DNA of 64,000 nt from JACPUX01 sp964517465 (lineage in GTDB: Bacteria > Pseudomonadota > Gammaproteobacteria > Burkholderiales > Casimicrobiaceae). The stretch's first letter is position 1, and each line of letters starts with the position of its first letter. The notes under the pieces were generated by a model. That model ran no database searches. It saw only the letters and a list, made by a program, of their open reading frames with translations, and had not been told where the DNA came from. Shown here one piece after another: positions 47,743 to 56,508 of this stretch. Location: positions 11,579 through 75,578 of the forward strand of contig CAZFEK010000017.1 in assembly GCA_964517465.1 (NCBI GenBank), read 5' to 3'. The position numbers were made by a program, and so were the translations under genes.

Positions 47743-48825
47743 CTAGGCGCGCAGCAGCGAGCGCTCGCCGAAAAGCGGCGAGGCCAGTTCTGGTGCGTCG
47801 CGGCATTCGCGGTACTCGCGATGGTACTGGGTGATGCGTTCCACTTCGCGGCAAGAGCCGAACACGAAGGGCACGCGCTGGTGCAGGGTCTCGGGTTCGA
47901 TATCGAGCACGCGCATGCGTCCGGTACTGGCGCTGCCGCCCGCCTGCTCGATCAAAAAGGCCACCGGGTTCACTTCATAGAGTAGACGCAGGCGCCCCCC
48001 CTGCGCACGCAGGCGCTCGTCGATCGGGTAGAGGTAGACGCCGCCGCGAGTCAACACCCGGTAGGCTTCGGCCACCAAGGAGGCGATCCAGCGCGTGTTG
48101 AATTCTTTGGCGCGAGGGCCGTCCCGGCCGGCTTGGCATTCCTCGATGTAGCGGCGAACCGGGGGCTCCCAGTGGCGGGCGTTGGAGCCGTTGATTGCGT
48201 ACTCGGCGGTGTCTTTGGGAATGGTGAGCTGAGCTTGGGTAAGCACGAACTCGCCGATCTGCCGGTCGAGCGTAAAGACATCGACCCCGCGGCCGGTGGT
48301 GAGCACCAGCACGGTGGATGGGCCGTACAAAGCAAAACCTGCCGCCACCTGCATATCGCCTTCTTGCAAGTACTCCTTGGGCGCAACCTCGGAACCCGTT
48401 GCGGTGCGGCGCAGAACCGAGAAGATCGTGCCGACGCTGATGTTGGACTCCACTCCTGCGGACCCATCGAGCGGATCGAATAGCAACAAGTAGTCGCCGC
48501 GCGGCAGGTTCGGCGGCACGGGCAGCGCTTCGGGCAATTCTTCGGATGCGACTCCGGCGAGCTGCCCGCCCCAAAGCGAGCTCTCGATCATCAGGCCATT
48601 GGCGTAAACGTCGAGCTTCTTCTGCGTTTCGCCCTGGACGTTGATTTGGTCGCCGGCAACGTTGCCCAGGCGCCCCTCCAACGCCGCTCGCTCCACTGCC
48701 GTGGCGATACTCTTGCAAGTGACGGCGACGTCGACCAACAAAGCGGCAAGGTCTTGATCGAGCGCGTTCGGGCCTCGAGTCTGGCTGGTCAAAAATTGGC
48801 GCAGGGTTCTCTGGCTGGCATACAT
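47743..48825 (-). CDS. fbp: Class I fructose-1,6-bisphosphatase
   Basis: A 360-residue class I FBPase for the Calvin cycle and gluconeogenesis. Motifs include VTCKSIATAVERAAL, a GVASEELPE acid pair, LLLFDPLDGS, NGSNARHWEPPV and YLYPIDERL. One departure is clear: the family motif D-P-L-D-G-S-S-N-I-D reads D-P-L-D-G-S-A-G-V-E here, keeping the metal Asp residues but changing four positions after Ser. The start at 48825 has AAGGAGGAAACCCT before it. It lies between cbbM (26-base gap) and prk (19-base gap), so it is probably the CO2-fixation isoform (cbbF). Confidence 0.95.
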   Translation of the reverse strand: MYASQRTLRQFLTSQTRGPNALDQDLAALLVDVAVTCKSIATAVERAALEGRLGNVAGDQINVQGETQKKLDVYANGLMIESSLWGGQLAGVASEELPEALPVPPNLPRGDYLLLFDPLDGSAGVESNISVGTIFSVLRRTATGSEVAPKEYLQEGDMQVAAGFALYGPSTVLVLTTGRGVDVFTLDRQIGEFVLTQAQLTIPKDTAEYAINGSNARHWEPPVRRYIEECQAGRDGPRAKEFNTRWIASLVAEAYRVLTRGGVYLYPIDERLRAQGGRLRLLYEVNPVAFLIEQAGGSASTGRMRVLDIEPETLHQRVPFVFGSCREVERITQYHREYRECRDAPELASPLFGERSLLRA

Positions 48826-48851
48826 AGGGTTTCCTCCTTGATTGGCTCTGA

Positions 48852-50231
48852 TCAGGCGGCGATGCCCAGGACTTGTCGCCAGCCGGGATAATAAAAATCC
48901 GCGTCGCGCGGAAACGAAGCGAAGGCGCGGGCAAACTCGGGGTGTTGGCGAGCCCACGCGAGCGGATCGGCCTTGGCTTTCCAGCACTCGTAAGCTTGGC
49001 GCAGACTCGAGGCACCCGCGGCCGGGCCGTCGAGGTGACCGTAGGAGCCTCCGCCGGCGGTGCCGATGACATTGCCGTGACCCAGGTTCTCGAAGAATCC
49101 GGGCAAGCGAAGCGCATTCATGCCGCCGGAAACGATGGGTGTGGTCGGTTTCATGCCGTGCCACTCCTGGTGATAGGCCGGTCCGGTATAACTGTCCCGT
49201 TCGATGATGTAGGCGGTCGCGCGGTCGTCTTTGTCGCCCTCCATTTTGCCGTAGCCCATGGTGCCGACGTGTATGCCCGAGGCGCCTTGCAGCCTGGCCA
49301 TCTTGGCCAATACGTAAGCGGTGTAGCCTCGTTTCGAGCTGGGGGAGGTGACGGCGCCGTGTCCGGCGCGATGATAGTGCAAGAACTGGGCGGGATATTG
49401 GCGCCGCGCGGTTGTGATGGTGCCGGGACCGCCGACGTAGCCGTCGACCAAAAAGGCGAGCTTGTCGGCATCGGGTCCGAAAGTCTCCAGTGCGAAGTCG
49501 GCTCTGGCGCACATTTCGTAGTGATCGTCGGCGGTGATGTTGACCGAGAAGAGCTTGGCCTGTCCGGTTTCATCCATGGCGCGTTTCATGGCGTCGTACA
49601 CCAGGCGCAGCGTCGTCTTGAAGGGGGCGAACACCTGGTTGCCCTGCGGCTCGTCGTTTTTGATGAAATCACCGCCCCGCCAGAATTCGTAGGCGGCACG
49701 CGCAAAGGGTTCGGGTCGCAGCCCCAGCTTGGGCTTGATGATGGTTCCGGCGATGTAACCTCCGTCCTGCACCGGTCGCCCGAGCATGCGCCAAAGATCG
49801 GCAATGCCCTTGCTCGGCCCGTCGAAGAGCTGAATAGCGCGCGGCGGCAGGTAGAAGTCGTACATCTTGGCGTATTCGATATCGCCCATGCCCTGGTTGT
49901 TGCCTATGGTCAGCGTGAGGAAGGAGACCATCATCATGCGGCCATCGGTCAGGTTGCGATCGAAGAGGTCTAGCGGATAGGCAATGCGCAAGTCTTCTTG
50001 GGCTTCATCAATGTGATAAACCAGCGCGTCCACGCCGCGGGTGAAATCGTCGGTGGTGCAGACTTCCACATTGGTGCCGGTGGACGACTCGGCAGCGAAG
50101 TGCGCGGCCGCTTCGAGATAGCGGTATCCCGCTTTGGGCTTCATGCGGTAGGCACACAGAATGTGTCCCCCGGCGGAAATGAGTTCGGCTTCCGTGAGCG
50201 TGAGATCGGCGTAGCGTCGTGACTGATCCAT
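48852..50231 (-). CDS. cbbM: Ribulose-1,5-bisphosphate carboxylase/oxygenase, form II
   Basis: A 459-residue form II RuBisCO; no small subunit gene is needed or present. The catalytic lysine is in GTIIKPKLGLRP, the carbamylated Lys and its partners are in GGDFIKNDEPQGNQ, and the loop 6 Lys is in GTMGYGKMEG. Phosphate and SGGMNALRLPG motifs are intact. It fixes CO2 in the Calvin cycle and is suited to low O2 and high CO2. Its promoter region is shared with the divergent cbbR. The activase genes cbbQ and cbbO, often next to cbbM, are not in this window. The ribosome binding site is GAAGAGGAAAAC. Confidence 0.98.
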   Translation of the reverse strand: MDQSRRYADLTLTEAELISAGGHILCAYRMKPKAGYRYLEAAAHFAAESSTGTNVEVCTTDDFTRGVDALVYHIDEAQEDLRIAYPLDLFDRNLTDGRMMMVSFLTLTIGNNQGMGDIEYAKMYDFYLPPRAIQLFDGPSKGIADLWRMLGRPVQDGGYIAGTIIKPKLGLRPEPFARAAYEFWRGGDFIKNDEPQGNQVFAPFKTTLRLVYDAMKRAMDETGQAKLFSVNITADDHYEMCARADFALETFGPDADKLAFLVDGYVGGPGTITTARRQYPAQFLHYHRAGHGAVTSPSSKRGYTAYVLAKMARLQGASGIHVGTMGYGKMEGDKDDRATAYIIERDSYTGPAYHQEWHGMKPTTPIVSGGMNALRLPGFFENLGHGNVIGTAGGGSYGHLDGPAAGASSLRQAYECWKAKADPLAWARQHPEFARAFASFPRDADFYYPGWRQVLGIAA

Positions 50232-50282
50232 GGTGTTTTCCTCTTCGATGCGAACCGCTGAACTGCATCATCCTCTTCGGAA

Positions 50283-50321
50283 TTCATAAATGAAAATCAC
50301 GAATTGTTATTGAAATCATAA
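50283..50321. promoter_or_regulatory. Palindromic LysR-type (CbbR) operator in the cbbM-cbbR intergenic region
   Basis: Two inverted repeats lie 12 bases apart. TTCATAAATGAA (50283-50294) is a perfect palindrome. TTAT-N7-ATAA (50307-50321) matches the T-N11-A pattern of LysR-type regulators. On the minus strand a TTGCGT, 16 bases, TATGAT promoter candidate overlaps the second site. A weaker ATTC-N8-GAAT repeat lies nearer cbbR at about 50391. CbbR binding is inferred from position and pattern. Confidence 0.62.
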
Positions 50322-50458
50322 GTCGCAACGAAATCCACGCAATCGCCCCTCGGAATTGCCTCCGACCTATCCATAAGGCGGATTCACAATATTCCCAATG
50401 GAGAATAAGATGCGCGCTCGTCCATCTCCAACCGACTTGCTCGGCAAGCCATCTCGCG

Positions 50459-51382
50459 ATGAGCCTCAAACATGTCACACTGCGCCAGTTAAAGGTTTTC
50501 GAGGCTGTGGCGCGGCATCTTTCCTACTCCCGCGCCGCCGAGGAATTGCATCTCACGCAGCCGGCGGTGTCGATGCAGGTCAGCGCCCTGGAGGACCTCG
50601 CCGGTCTTGCGCTGACCGAGCAGATCGGAAAGAAAGTGAGCCTGACCGCGGCAGGTATCGAAATCGCCCGGCTCGCCGGGCGCTTGCTGCAAGAACTGCG
50701 CGCGGCCGAGGAGAACTTGGCCGCCTGGCGGGGCGCCGAGGCGGGGCGCCTGGTGATCGGCGTGGTGAGCACGGCGAAATATTTCGCGCCGGCGCTGCTG
50801 GCGGAGTTTCGCCGCCGGCACCCGGGGATCGAACTGAGTCTTACCGTCAACAACCGCAGCGTGGTGGTGAAGCAGCTCGCCAATAACGAAATCGACCTTG
50901 CCCTCATGGGAAGTCCGCCGAGGGATTTCGAAACCGTGGCCGAACGTTTCGCCGAGCACCCCCTGGTATTCATTGCCCCGGCTGGGCATCCGTTGACCAA
51001 AAAGCGCAGAGTGAGTCCCGAGGATGTCTTTGCCGAAACTTTGCTGATTCGGGAGCCTGGCTCCGGCACTCGCGGCGCTTTGGAGCGCTTTCAGGAAGAG
51101 CATCATCTGCATGCCCAGACGACCATCGAATTGGGCAGCAACGAAACCATCAAGCAGGCGGTGATGGCGGGTTTGGGACTCGCCTTTATCTCCGAACACA
51201 CGATCGGTCTGGAGCGCCAAGTGGGGCGCATCCTGCGCCTGCCGGTTACCGGCACTCCGGTCAAGCGCGGGTGGCATCTGGTGTTTCGCGCCGATAAGCG
51301 CATGATGCCGGCGGCGGCGGCTTTTCAGTCGTTCATTCGCAGCGAGGGGCAGCGCTTGCTCAAAGCGCAGGTGGAGGGCTGA
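50459..51382 (+). CDS. cbbR: LysR-family regulator CbbR
   Basis: A 307-residue LTTR. The N-terminal winged helix-turn-helix is typical (HVTLRQLKVFEAVARHLSYS, LHLTQPAVSMQVSALE), and the effector domain starts near GRLVIGVVSTAKYFAP with the CbbR-like SLTVNNRSVVVKQLANNEIDLALMG. Divergent orientation from cbbM is diagnostic. CbbR activates the cbb operon and responds to metabolites such as RuBP or NADPH in other species. The ATG at 50459 gives a full-length protein and starts on the family phrase M-S-L-K-H-x-T-L-R-Q-L. Confidence 0.94.
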   Translation: MSLKHVTLRQLKVFEAVARHLSYSRAAEELHLTQPAVSMQVSALEDLAGLALTEQIGKKVSLTAAGIEIARLAGRLLQELRAAEENLAAWRGAEAGRLVIGVVSTAKYFAPALLAEFRRRHPGIELSLTVNNRSVVVKQLANNEIDLALMGSPPRDFETVAERFAEHPLVFIAPAGHPLTKKRRVSPEDVFAETLLIREPGSGTRGALERFQEEHHLHAQTTIELGSNETIKQAVMAGLGLAFISEHTIGLERQVGRILRLPVTGTPVKRGWHLVFRADKRMMPAAAAFQSFIRSEGQRLLKAQVEG

Positions 51383-51901
51383 TCAGCCGATGCCGCGTTG
51401 GCTGCGATAGGTTTTGATGCTGGGTTCGAGCGCGGCCATTCGATCCAGGCTTTCGCGGGGCCAGTAAAACTTGCGGTCGTAATATTCCGGCACCGCCGCT
51501 GCGCCTTCGGGCAATACCACCCAAGCTTGTTTCGATGCAGTGAAGATGTGGATGTCCGGAGGCAGGCGGTCGGGCTCGTCCAAGGTCCCGACGCGGACAA
51601 AAGAAATCAAGCGCCCGGCTCCCGCGTAATGGCTCCAGAGCGCAAGCTCGCATTGGGGGCAGCGCGCAATCTCCTGCCCCAAGCCGCTGGCCGAGGGCGT
51701 GAGCACATAATGCGGTTCGCCGTGGCTCACCCGCAGGGATTCGGTTTCGATCATGGCATTGAGCGCAAAGGCAGCGCCGGCTTCGCGTTGGCACCAACGG
51801 CAGTGACAGCAATGCACGAACAACGGTCGCCGTAGCATGCAAAATCGAATCTGCCGGCAGTCGCAGCCGCCTTCAAGCGATAAAGCGTCGGCGGCGCTCA
51901 T
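51383..51901 (-). CDS. GFA family (glutathione-dependent formaldehyde-activating type) zinc protein
   Basis: A 172-residue protein with the GFA zinc-site pattern: GGCDCRQIRF, then CCHCRWCQREAG, then ARCPQCELALW. GFA proteins bind two Zn and were linked to S-hydroxymethylglutathione formation, but most members have unknown substrates. I chose the ATG at 51901; an upstream in-frame ATG at 51931 would overlap the LysE gene. It abuts cbbR stop to stop (adjacent bases), on the opposite strand. Confidence 0.88.
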   Translation of the reverse strand: MSAADALSLEGGCDCRQIRFCMLRRPLFVHCCHCRWCQREAGAAFALNAMIETESLRVSHGEPHYVLTPSASGLGQEIARCPQCELALWSHYAGAGRLISFVRVGTLDEPDRLPPDIHIFTASKQAWVVLPEGAAAVPEYYDRKFYWPRESLDRMAALEPSIKTYRSQRGIG

Positions 51902-51911
51902 CGTGAATGGT

Positions 51912-52532
51912 CTACCGAGAGTCTGCAGCAAGCTTCAATCCGAAACCGACCAGGGCCATTCCCGCCAAGCGGGTGGCTAGGCGTCGGGCCTGCGGCAGTT
52001 GGCGGAACCAGCGCGCAAGCGCATTGCCGACGAGAACCAGGCAAGACTGATAAAAGAGGCTCAGGCCGGTGACGTGGGCCATCATCACCAGCAAGGTCGA
52101 GGGCGGAGAATCCGGGCGCAGAAACAACGGGAAAAAGGCGACGAAAAAGAGCACCACCTTGGGATTGGTCAGGCTGACCCAGAAGGCCTGGCGAAAATAC
52201 ACCGCGGCGCGACGGCGAGGCTGCGGTGCCGCCGCAGTCGAGTCGACCCGCGCCCGGAGCAACTGCCAGCCCATCCAGCACAGATAGGCAGCGCCAAACC
52301 ACTGCAAAGCCTGGAAGAGCATAGGGTGGGCTTGCATCACAGCGGCAAGGCCGGCCACCGCGGCAAGCATGAAGACCAGATCGCCCAAAAGCGTTCCCGC
52401 CACCGCTCCCAGCCCGGCACCGACGCCATTTCTGGCGGTGGCGTTGAGGATGGCAATCGTTCCGGGACCCGGAACGAGCTGAAAAATCAAGATCGCCACA
52501 ATAAAACCGGGGTAATTCTGAATTTCAAACAT
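51912..52532 (-). CDS. LysE/RhtB family amino acid exporter
   Basis: A 206-residue membrane protein with five to six helices. Family signatures are FQLVPGPGTIAILNATARNG near the N-terminus and AFWVSLTNPKVVLFFVAFFPLF in the middle. Such exporters release basic or neutral amino acids or homoserine lactone-like compounds; the substrate is unknown. The ATG at 52532 begins with the usual short periplasmic lead. It ends 11 bases before the GFA gene. Confidence 0.9.
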   Translation of the reverse strand: MFEIQNYPGFIVAILIFQLVPGPGTIAILNATARNGVGAGLGAVAGTLLGDLVFMLAAVAGLAAVMQAHPMLFQALQWFGAAYLCWMGWQLLRARVDSTAAAPQPRRRAAVYFRQAFWVSLTNPKVVLFFVAFFPLFLRPDSPPSTLLVMMAHVTGLSLFYQSCLVLVGNALARWFRQLPQARRLATRLAGMALVGFGLKLAADSR

Positions 52533-52664
52533 GGGCGCCTGCCGGCCGGGGAAGGGGTGCCCGAATGATAGCACCGCTGCGCATCGCTTCAGCCGGCGGT
52601 CGGGGGCGCCGTGTGCCGCGGCCCCACCCCTCCAGGGGCCGGAGGGAAAAGATGGCTTTCGGGC

Positions 52665-52694
52665 TTGCCGGAAGCTCCTTCTGCGGGTTAAAAT
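52665..52694 (+). promoter_or_regulatory. Promoter of rpsO
   Basis: TTGCCG (52665-52670) and TAAAAT (52689-52694) are separated by 18 bases, upstream of rpsO with a ~32-base leader. Confidence 0.6.
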
Positions 52695-52732
52695 GCCCGG
52701 CTTCCAAAAAGGACATGTAAAGGATTGGGAAA

Positions 52733-53002
52733 ATGGCTGTAACCACCGCTGACAAAGCCCGCGTGGTCTCGGATTACCAGCGCGGAAAGGGCGACACCGG
52801 GTCGCCGGAAGTTCAGGTGGCATTGTTGACCACGCGCATCAACGGCCTGACCGACCATTTCAAGGCCAACGTCAAGGATCACCACTCGCGTCGCGGCTTG
52901 CTGCGCATGGTGAGCCGCCGTCGCAAGCTGCTCGACTATCTCAAGAGCCGCAACATCGATGGCTATCGCACGCTGATCGAGCGCCTCGGGCTGCGCAAGT
53001 AA
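52733..53002 (+). CDS. rpsO: 30S ribosomal protein S15
   Basis: An 89-residue S15 (TADKARVVSDYQRGKGDTGS, VQVALLTTRINGLTDHFK, HHSRRGLLRMVSRRRKLLDYL, ending RLGLRK). It binds the central domain of 16S rRNA. AAGGATTGGGAAA precedes the ATG. The rpsO-pnp linkage is conserved across proteobacteria. Confidence 0.97.
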   Translation: MAVTTADKARVVSDYQRGKGDTGSPEVQVALLTTRINGLTDHFKANVKDHHSRRGLLRMVSRRRKLLDYLKSRNIDGYRTLIERLGLRK

Positions 53003-53089
53003 ATGCATCGGCGGCGGGCGCCTGGCGTCTCGTCCTTGTTGCTCTTGCCTATGACCGATTCCGCTCCAGCGAATTTTTCGACTTTTGCG

Positions 53090-53125
53090 AATGGCTGCGC
53101 CTTGTGCGCAGCCATTTTGCTTTTC
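53090..53125 (+). terminator. Stem-loop between rpsO and pnp, terminator/attenuator or RNase III site
   Basis: The 11-bp perfect stem AATGGCTGCGC/GCGCAGCCATT (53090-53100, 53106-53116) has a CTTGT loop and is followed by TTGCTTTT. In E. coli the same interval holds the rpsO terminator and the RNase III-cleaved hairpin that lets PNPase control its own mRNA. The same dual role is likely here by analogy. Confidence 0.72.
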
Positions 53126-53142
53126 TGAACTCGAGGTACCAA

Positions 53143-55272
53143 GTGTCTATACCAACTGCAGTGAAACGTTCCATCGCCTACGGCAAACACACCCTCACCC
53201 TGGAGACCGGCGAAATTGCGCGCCAAGCAGGCGGCGCGGTGATGGCGCGGCTCGACGATACCGTGGTGCTGGTTACCGTCGTGGCGGCGCGTAATGCCAA
53301 ACCCGGGCAAGATTTCTTTCCGCTCACCGTCGATTACCAGGAAAAAACCTACGCCGCCGGGCGCATTCCCGGCGGATTCTTCAAGCGCGAAGGCCGCCCT
53401 TCGGAAAAAGAAACGCTGACTTCGCGCCTCATCGACCGCCCCTTGCGGCCCCTTTTTCCCGATGGCTTCTACAATGAAGTGCAGGTGATCGCCACCGTGA
53501 TGTCGGTGGATCCGGAAATCGACCCCGACATTCCGGCCCTGATCGGAGCCTCTGCCGCTGTGGCCATTGCCGGCATTCCCTTCAACGGCCCTATCGGGGC
53601 TGCTCGGGTGGGTTACCTCGACGGCCAGTACATTCTCAACCCGACCGCGACGGAATTGAAGACCTCGCAGCTCGACCTGGTGATTGCCGGTACCGAACGT
53701 GCGGTGCTGATGGTGGAATCGGAGGCCGACGAGCTAACCGAGGAAGTGATGTTGGGTGCGGTGGTATTCGGCCACCAGCAAATGCAGGCGGTGATCGATA
53801 TGATACACAGCCTGGTGGAAGAAGCCGGCAAACCCGAGTGGGACTGGACCCCGCCCGCCAAAGACACGGGGCTGATCGACCGGGTCAAGGCCGTTGCCGA
53901 AGCCCCCTTGCGGGAAGCCTTCCGCTTGCGCCAAAAACAGGCCCGTTCGCAGCGCTTGGACGAAATCGCCAACCAGACTCTGGCTGAAATCGTCGGCGAT
54001 TCGGGCGATGCCGCTCTCGCCAACCACGTCAAGAACATCCTTTTCGACATCGAGTCACAGATCGTTCGGCACCAAATCCTCGACGGCGAGCCGCGCATCG
54101 ACGGTCGCGACACCCGCACTGTCCGCCCCATCACCATTCGCAGCGGCGTGTTGCCGCGCACCCATGGCTCGGCGCTATTCACTCGCGGCGAAACCCAGGC
54201 GCTGGTAACAGCTACTTTGGGCACCGCGCGTGATGAACAAATCATCGACGCCCTGCAAGGCGAATACCGCGAGCGCTTCATGCTCCACTACAACATGCCG
54301 CCTTTCGCCACTGGGGAAACCGGCCGCGTCGGCAGCCCCAAGCGGCGCGAAATCGGGCACGGGCGCTTGGCCAAGCGCGCGCTTCTGGCGGTGCTTCCGA
54401 CGCCGGAGGATTTCGCCTACTCGATGCGCGTGGTCTCCGAAATCACCGAGTCCAACGGTTCCAGTTCCATGGCTTCGGTGTGCGGCGGCTCGCTCGCGCT
54501 GATGGATGCCGGCGTGCCGATGAAAGCGCATGTGGCGGGCATCGCCATGGGTTTGATCATGGAAGGCAACCGTGTCGCCGTGCTCACCGACATCTTGGGC
54601 GACGAAGATCATCTGGGCGACATGGACTTCAAAGTTGCTGGCACCGACCGCGGCGTGACCGCCCTGCAAATGGACATCAAGATTCAGGGCATCACCAAAG
54701 AAATCATGCAGGCCGCTCTCGCCCAGGCGCGCGAAGGCCGTATGCATATCCTGGGCTTGATGCAGCAGGCCTTGCCCATGGCGCGTCAGGAAATTTCGGT
54801 GCATGCGCCGCGAATGATGACGTTCAAGATCAACCCGGAAAAAATCCGCGACGTGATCGGCAAAGGCGGCTCGGTGATCCGTGCCCTGACCGAAGAAACC
54901 GGCACGTCCATCGACATTCAAGACGACGGCACCATCACCATCGCCTCGGTCAATGCCGATGCCTGTAATCTCGCCCGCAAGCGCATCGAAGATATCACCG
55001 CCGAAGTGGAAGTGGGCAAAGTCTACGAAGGCACCGTGCTGCGGCTTCTGGACTTCGGCGCCATCGTGCAAGTGCTGCCCGGCCGCGACGGCCTCTTGCA
55101 TATCTCTCAGATTGCCAACGAGCGCGTGGCCAACGTCAGCGACCACGTCAAGGAAGGCCAGGTGGTCAAAGTCAAGGTCATCGAGGCTGACGAAAAAGGC
55201 CGCTTGCGTCTGTCCATGAAGGCCGTGGCCAGCGAGGCCGCGCCCGCAGCGCAGTCGCCGGCTGCGGAATAA
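53143..55272 (+). CDS. pnp: Polyribonucleotide nucleotidyltransferase (PNPase)
   Basis: A 709-residue phosphorolytic 3'-5' exoribonuclease. It has two RNase PH-like domains, a helical linker, a KH domain (KINPEKIRDVIGKGGSVIRAL) and an S1 domain (VGKVYEGTVLRLLDFGAIVQ). The second-core catalytic region includes TDILGDEDHLGDMDFKVAGT. The start is the GTG at 53143 (VSIPTAVKRSIAYGKHTLTLETG), consistent with the family and with GAGGTACCAA upstream; the longer ATG at 53104 would begin inside the hairpin. Autoregulation through the upstream stem-loop is expected. Confidence 0.96.
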   Translation: MSIPTAVKRSIAYGKHTLTLETGEIARQAGGAVMARLDDTVVLVTVVAARNAKPGQDFFPLTVDYQEKTYAAGRIPGGFFKREGRPSEKETLTSRLIDRPLRPLFPDGFYNEVQVIATVMSVDPEIDPDIPALIGASAAVAIAGIPFNGPIGAARVGYLDGQYILNPTATELKTSQLDLVIAGTERAVLMVESEADELTEEVMLGAVVFGHQQMQAVIDMIHSLVEEAGKPEWDWTPPAKDTGLIDRVKAVAEAPLREAFRLRQKQARSQRLDEIANQTLAEIVGDSGDAALANHVKNILFDIESQIVRHQILDGEPRIDGRDTRTVRPITIRSGVLPRTHGSALFTRGETQALVTATLGTARDEQIIDALQGEYRERFMLHYNMPPFATGETGRVGSPKRREIGHGRLAKRALLAVLPTPEDFAYSMRVVSEITESNGSSSMASVCGGSLALMDAGVPMKAHVAGIAMGLIMEGNRVAVLTDILGDEDHLGDMDFKVAGTDRGVTALQMDIKIQGITKEIMQAALAQAREGRMHILGLMQQALPMARQEISVHAPRMMTFKINPEKIRDVIGKGGSVIRALTEETGTSIDIQDDGTITIASVNADACNLARKRIEDITAEVEVGKVYEGTVLRLLDFGAIVQVLPGRDGLLHISQIANERVANVSDHVKEGQVVKVKVIEADEKGRLRLSMKAVASEAAPAAQSPAAE

Positions 55273-55427
55273 GCGCGCGGTCCGCGCGTCGGTCAGCGCT
55301 GCTCCCGCGCAAGGCGCCGGCGCGAGCCGGGCCGGTCGGAGCGGTTCTGGCCGTCACGCGATGCCGGCCCGCACTCGGGCCAAGCTTGTCGCGAGTCGGC
55401 CCCTTGCTGCCGGCGGAGCCGTCCTTT

Positions 55428-56315
55428 TCAATAGCGCTTGGCGGCTCGTTTTTCGGCCAGGCAACGCCGCAGGCTCTGGAACCGCGCCTCGGTCGCCTGA
55501 CCTTGGGCGACCGCGTTCCGCAAAGCGCAATCGGGCTCTTGGCCATGGGCGCAGTCGCGGAAGCGGCAGCGTCCGAGCAGCGGGGAAAATTCCCGGAAGC
55601 CGGCCTCGATTTGCGCTAGGCTCAAATGAAAGAGGCCGAACTCCTGCATTCCCGGCGAATCGATCAGTGAGCTCTTCTCGTCGAGCCAGAAAAGCGCGCT
55701 GTGTGTCGTGGTGTGCCGTCCGGCTCCCAGGGCGGCGGAAATTTCGGCCGTGCGTGCCGCAGCAGCCGGAACGAGGGCATTGAGAAGCGTCGACTTGCCC
55801 ATGCCCGATTGGCCGATCAGTACGCTGTGCCGGTGCATCAATTCGGGCCAGAGGGTGCCGACATCGCGCTTGGCGCAAAGGGGCAGAACCGGGTAACCCA
55901 TGGCGGCATACGGTTCGAGTGCCGCTTTTGCATTTTCCGCGCCGGGCAAGTCGATCTTATTGAGCACGATCAGGGCGCGGCAATCATTGGCTTCGGCCAC
56001 TGCCAGACAACGGTCGAGCAGTTCCGGATTGAACGCCGGGTTGCCCGAAACCACCATGACCACTTGGGTAACATTCGCCGCGATGATCTTTTCGCGGAAT
56101 TCCGAGGCGCGGTAGAAGAGCGAACGGCGCGGCTCGATCGCCTCGATCGCGGCGCCGTGGCAGCCGATGGCCAGCCGCACGACATCGCCGCAGGCGGGCA
56201 CCAGCTTGCGACCGCGAACCAAAGCGGAAACCCGCCCGCCTCCTGAAATCTCGACGGTGAACTGCCGTCCGAAGGCTTCGACTATCCTCCCCAATCCGGC
56301 TTGCGGCGCAGTCAT
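55428..56315 (-). CDS. rsgA: Ribosome small subunit-dependent GTPase A
   Basis: A 295-residue circularly permuted GTPase acting in late 30S maturation. It has an N-terminal OB fold, G4 (VLNKIDL) before G1 (GQSGMGKSTLLNAL), the G2-like HTTTHSALF, G3 (DSPG), and a C-terminal zinc motif (CRFRDCAHGQEPDC). Order and motifs are diagnostic. It is convergent with pnp and sits downstream of phhB, cytochrome c and M48 genes on the same strand. Confidence 0.96.
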   Translation of the reverse strand: MTAPQAGLGRIVEAFGRQFTVEISGGGRVSALVRGRKLVPACGDVVRLAIGCHGAAIEAIEPRRSLFYRASEFREKIIAANVTQVVMVVSGNPAFNPELLDRCLAVAEANDCRALIVLNKIDLPGAENAKAALEPYAAMGYPVLPLCAKRDVGTLWPELMHRHSVLIGQSGMGKSTLLNALVPAAAARTAEISAALGAGRHTTTHSALFWLDEKSSLIDSPGMQEFGLFHLSLAQIEAGFREFSPLLGRCRFRDCAHGQEPDCALRNAVAQGQATEARFQSLRRCLAEKRAAKRY

Positions 56316-56508
56316 CCTAGGTCATCTCGTTTTCGATCAGGGCGTCGACTCTGCCGGATTCTCTAAGCGGCTCCCGGCAGCGCCGGCTCTGTCTCGGCTT
56401 GGCGGGACTTCCGCCGCGACCGCCCAGGCCCTCACCGAAACGTGCATCGCGCGTCTTTTCGTTGCCGCGAGCTCGCCTGGGTCCGCTCATCGCGATCGGT
56501 GAGCCGGA

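Noticed and set aside
48873..49973. A long plus-strand frame opposite cbbM
   Set aside because: Gly/Val-rich antisense reading of RuBisCO; no start signals or homology.
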